A DNA stretch of 5,002 nt, taken from Caldifarciminota bacterium (lineage in GTDB: Bacteria > Hydrothermota > Tepidihabitantia > B3-TA06). Shown here piece after piece: positions 1 to 5,002 of this stretch. Made by a program: the position numbers and the translations under genes. Below the pieces are notes generated by a model. That model was given only the letters and a program-made list of their open reading frames with translations, had not been told where the DNA came from and ran no database searches. Position 1 is the first letter of the stretch, and the number at the start of each line of letters is the position of its first letter. The stretch spans positions 1 to 5,002 of the forward strand of contig WJJO01000039.1 in assembly GCA_014729665.1 (NCBI GenBank), read 5' to 3'.

Positions 1-101
1 ATCTAAAGATTCCCACACGGGTTCTGAGGAGAGCTCGACTGCACCTGATAGAAGTAAAAAGACTAGAACGTTCATCCAACCTCCAGAATCAGTTTGAGTA
101 G
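1..101 (+). other. Possible 3' end of an upstream gene (frame undecided)
   Basis: Two plus-strand frames are open from the left edge. One ends with TGA at 95-97 and would give a Ser/Thr-rich hydrophilic tail. The other ends with TAG at 99-101 and would give a basic, helix-like tail (…RARLHLIEVKRLERSS…). Either could be the last ~31 codons of a gene that begins outside the window, and both could be chance in so short a stretch. I recognise no family. Nothing convincing is coded between here and the promoter at 144. Confidence 0.2.
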
Positions 102-143
102 TATACGTGCAAGTGTTCAAGATTCAACTACCGGGCATTTGAG

Positions 144-171
144 TTGACAAATCAGCAACTGTAGCTATTCT
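144..171 (+). promoter_or_regulatory. Sigma-70-like promoter of the stand-alone Roadblock gene
   Basis: A perfect -35 box TTGACA (144-149) is followed after 16 bp by TATTCT (166-171), which matches 4 of 6 bases of the -10 consensus. Transcription would start near 178, giving a leader of about 18 nt that is almost entirely the SD region. Its position directly ahead of the gene supports it; the weak -10 box is the main doubt. Confidence 0.5.
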
Positions 172-184
172 TATTCTATCGTTT

Positions 185-192
185 AAGGAGGT
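185..192 (+). promoter_or_regulatory. Strong SD site deciding a GTG start
   Basis: AAGGAGGT, a perfect anti-16S match, ends 3 nt before GTG at 196-198. It is the reason for choosing a GTG start for the Roadblock protein. The same octamer recurs inside the downstream regulator gene at 1584-1591. Confidence 0.85.
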
Positions 193-195
193 TTA

Positions 196-609
196 GTGGA
201 CTTTAAGGACGCAAGCGATCTGGAATTACTAGAGCATGTAGTGTCGGAGGTTAAGGGGGCTGTAGCGGCAGGGCTTATCAGCATGGACGGACTCAGTATG
301 GGGATTTATAATGCAATGCCCGGATTCGATTCAAAGGCCGCGGATGCCGAGTTCGCTACCATACTTCGAGCGGCGCGCAAGGCGTTGGGGAATCTTGGAC
401 CCGATTTGGGTGGTCTCGAGGAGGTTATGGTCGGCGCTGAAAACGGTATAGTACTGGTCCGGATGATCGGCAACGACTACTATACCGGGATGGCTCTTAA
501 AAAAGACGGCAATATTGCTATGGCAAGACTCATGCAGAAGAAGTTGGTACGTGAGATGTATTTGCGATATTACGATAAAGAGATGGATTGGGATGATGAA
601 GCATCTTGA
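196..609 (+). CDS. Stand-alone Roadblock/LC7 domain protein
   Basis: A 137-residue cytoplasmic protein made almost entirely of one Roadblock/LC7 fold, with no signal peptide or membrane segment. Recognisable parts are an N-terminal helix (~8-20), the strand-turn GAVAAGLISMDGLSMG (21-36), the central helix with KAADAEFA (47-54), and the strand NGIVLVRMIG (83-92) followed by a strand around YYTGMAL (95-101). The C-terminal tail is acidic. Roadblock proteins form dimers; bacterial ones such as MglB act on small Ras-like GTPases, while others are scaffolds or sensors. No GTPase gene is visible here, so the partner is unknown. It is about 58% identical (74/128, counted by eye, no gaps) to the C-terminal domain of the regulator encoded 147 bp downstream, so the two arose by duplication. 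The start is GTG, supported by a perfect SD site. Confidence 0.85.
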   Translation: MDFKDASDLELLEHVVSEVKGAVAAGLISMDGLSMGIYNAMPGFDSKAADAEFATILRAARKALGNLGPDLGGLEEVMVGAENGIVLVRMIGNDYYTGMALKKDGNIAMARLMQKKLVREMYLRYYDKEMDWDDEAS

Positions 610-784
610 TGAGGTTATATCTCTTGACGAAGCGTTAAATACTGCTATACTGGATTACATAATAAAATCAAGAGGGCGTATAGTTTCTTCGATAAGTAAA
701 AGGAATAGGTGTCTAGAGCAGTGGGAGTCTAGACGAAAGATGTTCGGATTTATGAATGGGTTTTATGGAAACAAAGACGTTTGA
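593..784 (+). CDS. Possible small overlapping ORF (63 aa), doubtful
   Basis: ATGATG at 593-598 opens a 63-codon frame that overlaps the last 17 bp of the Roadblock gene and ends with TGA at 782-784, inside the N-terminal region of the regulator. The first ~30 residues (…HLDEVISLDEALNTAILDY…) look protein-like and helical; the rest is basic and featureless. I recognise no family. Only a weak purine run (around 578-582) precedes the start. A good promoter (624-651) lies inside this frame, which favours reading the region as a leader rather than a gene. Confidence 0.2.
   Translation: MMKHLDEVISLDEALNTAILDYIIKSRGRIVSSISKRNRCLEQWESRRKMFGFMNGFYGNKDV
624..651 (+). promoter_or_regulatory. Sigma-70-like promoter of the REC-DUF4388-Roadblock gene
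   Basis: TTGACG (624-629, 5 of 6) and TATACT (646-651, 5 of 6) are separated by 16 bp. Transcription would start near 658, giving a leader of about 100 nt before ATG 756 (128 nt before ATG 786). It begins just after the stop codon of the preceding gene, so the regulator can be expressed independently of the stand-alone Roadblock gene. Spacer length and arrangement are the same as in the promoter at 144-171. Confidence 0.6.
711..734 (+). repeat. Paired GTCTAGA inverted/direct repeat in the regulator leader
   Basis: GTCTAGA (711-717) and TCTAGAC (728-734) form a perfect 7-bp inverted repeat around a 10-nt loop, GCAGTGGGAG. Because TCTAGA is itself a palindrome, the two units also read as direct repeats offset by 16 bp, and 727-734 is a full 8-bp palindrome. 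The site lies downstream of the predicted transcription start and about 21 bp ahead of ATG 756. It could be a leader hairpin affecting translation or a two-site operator. No U-tract follows, so it is not a typical terminator. Confidence 0.4.
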
Positions 785-1982
785 GATGAAATCGAAAAAG
801 CGTATTCTCCTCGTAGATGATGAAGAGCAGTTTACGTATGCCGTATCGGATATCCTTACAAGTCACGGTTATTTAGTAGATACCGAAAACAGGGGAGAGG
901 CCGCTATCAAGAGGTTCAAACCCGGTGAGTACGGATTGCTTATTACCGATATTAATATGCCTGATATGGATGGAGTTGAATTGATTCGCAGGATTCAGGA
1001 GATATATCCCGATCAGAAGGTGGTGGTTATTACGGGTTTTCCCTCCTACGAAACACAGGAGGAAACCTTGAAACTCGGGGCCTTAAATTTTCTGGTTAAG
1101 CCGTTTACTCCCGAAAGGTTTCTTGAGGTGGTCAGAAAGGCTATAAATGATAAGTCTAAGAGATTGATTGGTCCGGTTGAATTAAACTGCGAAGATTTGA
1201 TACAAATATATGCTTTGGATGCCAAGGATGCTGTTCTGGAGATAAGGAAGGGCGGAGAAATTGGCCGGATATACTTTCGGAAGGGAGAGATTATTCACGC
1301 CGAGACATCTCGCAATAAGGGCGAGGAAGCATTCTACGAAATCCTGGGCTGGGAGTCGGGGACGTTTAAGGTTGAACCCGTTATGGAACCGGAATCCTGC
1401 ACAATCGATGCTCCGGTTACGAGTCTGCTTCTGGAGGGCAGCCGCCGGATGGATGAATCGGTTTCAAAGGGATCGAAGTGGAAGGATAAAGGAAGTATAA
1501 CGGAAGAACGGGTCAAGGGGCGTTTTTCTCCGGAAGATGAACAAACAGTCAGGGCATACCTGAGGGCCCTGCGGAAATATGACAAGGAGGTCAAAATGGC
1601 TTTCGAGAATATGAAAGACGTGGATATCCTTCGATACGTAGTTCAGGAGACCGACGGGGCCATCGCCGCCGGCCTGGTTAGCCTGGATGGAATAAGTATG
1701 GGAGTTTACAATACTATAGAGGGATTTGATACAAAAGCAGCGGATGCCGAGTTTGCCTCCATGCTTCGTTCGGGACAGAAGGCTGCCGAAAACCTTGGTC
1801 CTGCCTTTGGTGATGTCGAAGAACTCATGCTGGCCGGTGCAAACGGAATCGTAATCGTACGAATGATTGGCGACAAGTACTACGCGGGAATAGCGCTCGC
1901 AAAGGACGGGAATATTGGTAAGGCAAGGATGCTTCAGCAGAAGCTGGTCAAGGAGATGACCCGTCGATACTACGCCGAGTAG
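756..1982 (+). CDS. Response regulator: REC - DUF4388 (PATAN-like) - Roadblock/LC7
   Basis: A 408-residue soluble signalling protein. The REC domain (~14-132) has the acidic pair Asp21-Asp22, phospho-acceptor Asp65 in ITDINMPDMDG, switch Thr93, and Lys115 in KPF, so it should accept phosphate from a histidine kinase. A DUF4388/PATAN-like domain follows (~140-232), recognised by GRIYFRKGEIIHAE (170-183), GEEAFYEILGW (189-199) and a G-x-F-x-V-E-P strand. A charged linker (~233-280) leads to a complete Roadblock domain (281-408), paralogous to the protein at 196-609. There is no DNA-binding or enzymatic output domain, so output is probably by protein contact, perhaps with a small GTPase or the free Roadblock protein (inference). 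Start choice is open: ATG 756, 765 and 786 are in frame and none has a good SD; 786 (MKSKKRILLVDDE) is the most typical REC beginning. An internal start with a perfect SD lies at 1596. Confidence 0.85.
   Translation: MGFMETKTFEMKSKKRILLVDDEEQFTYAVSDILTSHGYLVDTENRGEAAIKRFKPGEYGLLITDINMPDMDGVELIRRIQEIYPDQKVVVITGFPSYETQEETLKLGALNFLVKPFTPERFLEVVRKAINDKSKRLIGPVELNCEDLIQIYALDAKDAVLEIRKGGEIGRIYFRKGEIIHAETSRNKGEEAFYEILGWESGTFKVEPVMEPESCTIDAPVTSLLLEGSRRMDESVSKGSKWKDKGSITEERVKGRFSPEDEQTVRAYLRALRKYDKEVKMAFENMKDVDILRYVVQETDGAIAAGLVSLDGISMGVYNTIEGFDTKAADAEFASMLRSGQKAAENLGPAFGDVEELMLAGANGIVIVRMIGDKYYAGIALAKDGNIGKARMLQQKLVKEMTRRYYAE
1584..1591 (+). promoter_or_regulatory. Consensus SD site inside the regulator gene
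   Basis: AAGGAGGT ends 4 nt before the in-frame ATG at 1596-1598 (Met281). It is the same octamer, at almost the same spacing, as the site starting the stand-alone Roadblock gene. In the long reading frame it encodes part of Asp-Lys-Glu-Val. It is far stronger than anything in front of the regulator's own start codons, so ribosomes could well initiate here. Confidence 0.6.
1596..1982 (+). CDS. Candidate internal product: free Roadblock/LC7 domain (128 aa)
   Basis: This is the in-frame 3' part of the regulator gene read as a protein of its own, starting at Met281. Its boundaries fit an independent gene: a strong SD is correctly placed, and the product is a complete Roadblock domain of 128 residues (the stand-alone paralogue has 137). 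Alignment with that paralogue needs no gap and starts at residue 1 of both (MAFE… against MDFK…). Shared blocks include SMG-x-YN, KAADAEFA, NLGP, NGIV-x-VRMIG and KDGNI. If made, it would lack REC and DUF4388 and so escape phosphorylation control, and it could pair with the full-length protein or the upstream paralogue. Translation from this site is inferred. The alternative is that the SD is a relic of gene fusion and no longer used. Confidence 0.4.
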   Translation: MAFENMKDVDILRYVVQETDGAIAAGLVSLDGISMGVYNTIEGFDTKAADAEFASMLRSGQKAAENLGPAFGDVEELMLAGANGIVIVRMIGDKYYAGIALAKDGNIGKARMLQQKLVKEMTRRYYAE

Positions 1983-1996
1983 TCGGTTTAAGCTAA

Positions 1997-2185
1997 ATGA
2001 GTGATTGCGATAACACGATTGAATGCCCATGCACCTACGAACCATGCTCGCGCAAGGGCAAGTGCTGTGAATGCATCGACTATCACCGTAAGATGGGAGA
2101 ACTTCCCGGTTGCTTGTTCACGCCCGAAGAGGAACGAACGTATAATCGGACAATAGAATACTACGTTCGATGCAGGAGTAAGTAA
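1997..2185 (+). CDS. Small cysteine-rich DUF6485-type protein
   Basis: A 62-residue cytoplasmic protein with nine cysteines (4, 10, 12, 17, 23, 24, 26, 39, 59). The core C-x-C-x4-C-x5-CC-x-C (10-26), followed by YHRK-x-GELP-x-CLF (29-41) and an ending like ERTYNRTIEYYVR (46-58), matches my memory of the DUF6485 family, whose function is unknown. The cysteine spacing suggests metal or Fe-S cluster binding, which is inference. It begins 14 bp after the regulator's stop codon and probably shares its transcript, though that does not prove a shared role. No clear SD precedes ATG 1997, so translation may depend on coupling to the upstream gene. Its stop lies 3 bp from the stop of the convergent metallophosphoesterase gene. 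Confidence 0.75.
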   Translation: MSDCDNTIECPCTYEPCSRKGKCCECIDYHRKMGELPGCLFTPEEERTYNRTIEYYVRCRSK

Positions 2186-2188
2186 GAA

Positions 2189-2818
2189 TTAATATAAAGT
2201 AACGGTGATGCCGTCTGTGATCTTTACGATTGCGTAATGCCGGGGTGCAGGACCCGGATTAACGATAATGGTTTTACCTATCATCGTTTTGTCTCTCCCT
2301 TCGTGGATATGGCCGCATAAGACTAAATCGGGCGCCATTTCTTTAATAAAACGTTTCAGGTTTTCAGAACCTACGTGCATACCGAGAGCGGTTTTATCAC
2401 CAGCACCGCGCGGCGGGGTGTGCGATAGAAGAATTAAGCGTTCACCCTTTTCTGGTTCAGGGCATCCTGCAAGCTTTTGGCCGAATTCCTCTTCGGCAAA
2501 CTCGTTAGGTGTTGAAAACGGTGTGGTTACCGAACCACCGACTCCGTAGAGTATAATTCCCTCTATCCTGATGCTCCTGCAGTCAAGGCTCAATCCTTCG
2601 GAGATTAGCCATTGACATGAATCTTTTCTGTCCCAGTTGCCGGGGATGGCGTACAGTGCTTGATATGCCTCTCTCAGCGGGTTTATTCTGATCATGGTTT
2701 CCTCAATACTTCCCCCTGTAGTAATGTCGCCGAGAACTAAAACCAAGTCAATACCATTAAAACCCAGAAGGTCTTCAACTGACCCGCCGTGCAGGTCGGT
2801 TACTGCAAGTATCTTCAT
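2189..2818 (-). CDS. Calcineurin-like metallophosphoesterase
   Basis: A 209-residue soluble enzyme of the calcineurin-like fold, close in size and motif order to small bacterial and archaeal phosphodiesterases. All metal ligands of the family are present: Asp8 and His10 (DLHG), Asp31 (LGDIT), Asn61 (PGNWD), His133 (LSHTPP), and His170 and His172 (CGHIHEGR). A two-metal active site hydrolysing a phosphoester is therefore well supported; the substrate cannot be told. The His normally following Asn in GNH[DE] is Trp62 here; related small phosphodiesterases also vary at this position (GNCD in YfcE-type enzymes). Its ATG overlaps the stop codon of the upstream pgsA-like gene by one base (TAATG), which suggests translational coupling in the recN-pgsA-phosphoesterase operon. 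Confidence 0.85.
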   Translation of the reverse strand: MKILAVTDLHGGSVEDLLGFNGIDLVLVLGDITTGGSIEETMIRINPLREAYQALYAIPGNWDRKDSCQWLISEGLSLDCRSIRIEGIILYGVGGSVTTPFSTPNEFAEEEFGQKLAGCPEPEKGERLILLSHTPPRGAGDKTALGMHVGSENLKRFIKEMAPDLVLCGHIHEGRDKTMIGKTIIVNPGPAPRHYAIVKITDGITVTLY

Positions 2819-3477
2819 TATTTCACTTTCTGTTTTCGTTCCTTTAAGGATATCAAGAAACTATGTGAATAGGTTACAAGGGTAATTAGAACCAGACAGG
2901 TGACCACAGGAACCAGGAAACTATCAAGAAGCCAGCGAACGTTTAACAGCCCAGCGCAGAGCATTGCAAAGAATGCAACGCCGGTGACCTTCCCGGCCCA
3001 GTTCGATTGTATAACGAAGGTTTTCTTGGCAAGCAGGAACAGGCCGCCTGCCAGGATGATGACATCACGCCCAAGAACAGCCAGTGCAAGGAAGAGCGGA
3101 ATCCTTTCCTGCAAGGCCATAATCATTGCGAGTACGTTCAGGGTAAGTTTGTCCGCTATCGGGTCGAGTATCTTGCCCCATTCGCTTTTCTGATTAAACC
3201 TGCGCGCTATCCATCCGTCAAGGGCGTCTGTCGCCGATGATAGAACGAATAGTCCGAAGGCAAGCCAGTTCAAGGGTGGCTTGTGAAGGATTGCCCAGGC
3301 TGTAGGCGTCAGAAGAAGAAGCCTGAGGATGGAGAGAAGATTGGGTACGGTCAGGAAACGCCAATTCTTCTCTTGTTCAACCGGAGAGATTTGACAAGCG
3401 TCGGTTTCGGTTGTCTTATTTGGTTTATCTTCTGATTCAGGGGAATGGGGTAAGGAGGTTTGTGCGTTACGGGTCAT
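2818..3477 (-). CDS. pgsA: CDP-alcohol phosphatidyltransferase, PgsA-like
   Basis: A 219-residue integral membrane enzyme. The full CDP-alcohol phosphatidyltransferase motif is visible: Asp84-x2-Asp87-Gly88-x2-Ala91-Arg92-x8-Gly101-x3-Asp105-x3-Asp109, which binds the metal and the CDP group. The opening TVPNLLSILRLLLLTP (43-58) and the overall layout are typical of phosphatidylglycerophosphate synthase (CDP-diacylglycerol plus glycerol 3-phosphate), the first committed step to phosphatidylglycerol and cardiolipin. Other alcohol acceptors cannot be excluded. Hydrophobic segments lie near 45-64, 69-82, 111-130, 132-150, 162-179 and 186-207. About 40 hydrophilic residues precede the first one, more than in the usual PgsA. 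No ATG or GTG in frame offers a shorter start, and a GAAGGT SD supports ATG 3477. It overlaps the end of recN by 11 bp. Confidence 0.85.
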   Translation of the reverse strand: MTRNAQTSLPHSPESEDKPNKTTETDACQISPVEQEKNWRFLTVPNLLSILRLLLLTPTAWAILHKPPLNWLAFGLFVLSSATDALDGWIARRFNQKSEWGKILDPIADKLTLNVLAMIMALQERIPLFLALAVLGRDVIILAGGLFLLAKKTFVIQSNWAGKVTGVAFFAMLCAGLLNVRWLLDSFLVPVVTCLVLITLVTYSHSFLISLKERKQKVK

Positions 3478-5002
3478 TGGGACCTTCGAGGAGTTCTGCG
3501 GCGTGGGCGCGTACGGTTTCAGTTATCTCTTCACCCCCTAACATCCGCGCTAGTTCTTCAATGCGGTCGTTATGTGCCAGTTTCTTTATCCTGGTTACCG
3601 TTCGCTTGCCTTTTATCTGTTTTGTTATCCTGAAATGAGTATCGGCGTAGCGTGCAATTTGCGGCAGATGGGTAACCAAAAGGATCTGTTTTACTTCGGC
3701 AAGTTCCTTCAAACGTTTGCCGATGGTTTCAGCCGTTGCTCCCCCGATACCGACGTCTATTTCATCGAAAACTAAGACAGGAATCCTGTCCGATTTCACC
3801 AGAACCGTTTTTAAGGCGAGCATAATGCGTGAGATCTCACCGCCGGAGGCAATACGGTTAAGGGGTTTTGGCTCTTCCCCGGGATTGGCTGAGAACATGA
3901 ATTGAATGCTTTCCAGACCGTTATCGGTAAGCTTGTAGCGTTTATCGCCTTCTTGATAAAGACCTTCAGGGTCTTCCGTCCTGATGAACTCAACCACCAA
4001 CCTTGCGGTAGGCATGGCCAATCCGGAAAGGTAGGAAAGGACCGAATCCTCGAATCTGTCATTTACTTCGGAACGGGCTTGTGAAAGGTTTCCGGCATCT
4101 TCAATTAACTCGGTCCTCAGGCTTATCTCCTCGGCTTCGAGTTCCTTAATCTTCCCCGCATCCAATTCTATGGATTCCAGCTTGTCCTCAAGCTCCTTTG
4201 CTAAATCGATAAGCCCTTTTGCGTCAACATTATGTTTACGACAAAGTTTTTCGTACTCAAACAGCCTCTGATTTATCTCTTCCAGTCTTTGAGGCGAGTA
4301 TTCAATAGCCTCACGGTAGTCGACGAGAGCCCTCCAGACCTCATCTACAGAAACCTCGGCCTGCCTTAAAGGTTCAGTCTTTTCACGGGTTTCAGGATCG
4401 AGTTTGGTAAAGGTCTCAAGCATTCGGTTTGCCTGAGATAATTTCTCGAGTACCGATTCGTCCTGCTCTGAAAGAAGATTGATAAGACTCTGGGTGAGTT
4501 CTGCGCGTTGCTCTGCGGAGGCAAGTAGCTTACGTACGTGTTTCAGTTCTTCAATTTCACCCTTTTTGGGATCAATCTTTTCAATCTCTTCCAACTGAAA
4601 AGCAAGGAATTCTTTTTGCTCGGCGCGTCTGGCAAGGTCTTCTTTTAAGTTTCGGATTCGTGAGTGGAGTCCCTGGTATTCGTTAAGTTTACTGGAAAAC
4701 GCTTCCCTTTGAGCTTGTAGTTCCCCATAGGCGTCCAGGAATTGTCCATGCGAAGAGGGCCTTAAGAGTAATTGATGCTGGTGCTGGCCGTGAATGTCTA
4801 CAAGTCCGTCACCCAGTTCGGATAAGGACTGCTGGGTGGTTTGACGTTGATTGACGAAGTTTTGGGGGCGTTTTCCCTTTTGGGCGGAGCGCTGGATAAT
4901 CAGAAGGTCTTCGTCTGCAGATACCCAGGAAGGCAGTTGGAGTCCCTGAGTGGTAAAAACGGCCTCGACCTCCAGTCGGTCTTCACCGGAACGGTACAGT
5001 TC
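3467..5002 (-). CDS. recN: DNA repair protein RecN, partial (N-terminus outside window)
   Basis: The frame is open from the right edge to TAA at 3467-3469, giving 511 residues. RecN is a cytoplasmic SMC-like ATPase that acts early in double-strand break repair. Visible in order: the family signature LVDIHGQHQHQ (4772-4804), a long Gln/Glu/Leu-rich coiled coil of two arms (roughly 4100-4720), the ABC signature ASGGE (about 3835-3850), the Walker B region VLVFDEIDVGIGG (DEID at 3755-3766), and the H-loop VTHLPQIA (about 3652-3678). Full-length RecN is usually about 550-570 residues, so roughly 50 are missing, including Walker A. The stretch matching RSRAFVNG of other RecN proteins reads RPQNFVNQ here. 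It appears to be the first gene seen of a three-gene overlapping operon. A TTG at 4592-4594 is an internal Leu codon, not the start. Confidence 0.93.
   Translation of the reverse strand, partial: ELYRSGEDRLEVEAVFTTQGLQLPSWVSADEDLLIIQRSAQKGKRPQNFVNQRQTTQQSLSELGDGLVDIHGQHQHQLLLRPSSHGQFLDAYGELQAQREAFSSKLNEYQGLHSRIRNLKEDLARRAEQKEFLAFQLEEIEKIDPKKGEIEELKHVRKLLASAEQRAELTQSLINLLSEQDESVLEKLSQANRMLETFTKLDPETREKTEPLRQAEVSVDEVWRALVDYREAIEYSPQRLEEINQRLFEYEKLCRKHNVDAKGLIDLAKELEDKLESIELDAGKIKELEAEEISLRTELIEDAGNLSQARSEVNDRFEDSVLSYLSGLAMPTARLVVEFIRTEDPEGLYQEGDKRYKLTDNGLESIQFMFSANPGEEPKPLNRIASGGEISRIMLALKTVLVKSDRIPVLVFDEIDVGIGGATAETIGKRLKELAEVKQILLVTHLPQIARYADTHFRITKQIKGKRTVTRIKKLAHNDRIEELARMLGGEEITETVRAHAAELLEGPNDP

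Noticed and set aside
1464..2045. A 193-codon minus-strand frame opposite the end of the regulator gene
   Set aside because: It lies antisense to the clearly homologous Roadblock domain and linker, its product resembles no family, and no SD or operon context supports it.
2240..2257. CCGGG…CCCGG hairpin near the convergent junction as a terminator
   Set aside because: The stem is only 5 bp with an 8-nt loop and no U-tract, and it lies within the phosphoesterase codons for the NPGPA segment.
3452..3638. Perfect AAGGAGGT SD (3452-3459) followed by GTG 3462 on the plus strand, opening a 58-codon frame
   Set aside because: It is antisense to the recN/pgsA overlap, the product is Ser/Arg-rich without recognisable features, and no promoter is apparent; probably a chance match.
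3467..4594. A shorter recN start at TTG 4592-4594
   Set aside because: The frame continues upstream to the window edge with clear RecN sequence, including LVDIHGQHQHQ, so this codon is an internal Leu.
1..5002. CRISPR array, tRNA or rRNA genes, insertion sequences, phage genes
   Set aside because: I saw no regularly spaced repeats, no tRNA-like cloverleaf ends, no transposase or integrase reading frames and no terminal inverted repeats on either strand.

Overview
The window is bacterial: sigma-70-like promoters, Shine-Dalgarno (SD) sites, tightly overlapping genes, a recN homologue and a REC-domain regulator. Base composition is moderate. The mix of Roadblock/LC7, DUF4388 (PATAN-like) and DUF6485-like proteins fits an environmental bacterium of a deltaproteobacterial or candidate-phylum type, but nothing here fixes the taxon.

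Layout: the left part (1-2185) reads on the plus strand. After a stretch that may hold the tail of an upstream gene (1 to ~101), a promoter and a strong SD lead to a stand-alone Roadblock/LC7 protein (196-609). A leader with a good promoter and a short inverted repeat follows (610-755). Next comes a 408-residue regulator with the order REC - DUF4388 - Roadblock (756-1982), and then a 62-residue cysteine-rich DUF6485-type protein (1997-2185). The right part (2189-5002) reads on the minus strand as a compact overlapping operon: recN (5' end outside the window), a CDP-alcohol phosphatidyltransferase (PgsA-like), and a small metallophosphoesterase. The two blocks converge with 3 bp between their stop codons.

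The most interesting part is the Roadblock pair. The C-terminal domain of the regulator is a close paralogue of the upstream stand-alone protein: about 74 of 128 positions are identical by eye, without gaps. The similarity begins exactly at Met281 of the fusion. That Met codon has an SD octamer (AAGGAGGT) at nearly the same spacing as the one in front of the stand-alone gene. So the long gene looks like a REC-DUF4388 gene fused to a Roadblock gene that kept its ribosome binding site. It may make two products: a phosphorylatable full-length protein and a free Roadblock subunit. Roadblock proteins dimerise and often act on small Ras-like GTPases, so a plausible but unproven reading is a signalling module in which free and REC-tethered Roadblock subunits mix. 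No GTPase or histidine kinase gene lies in the window.
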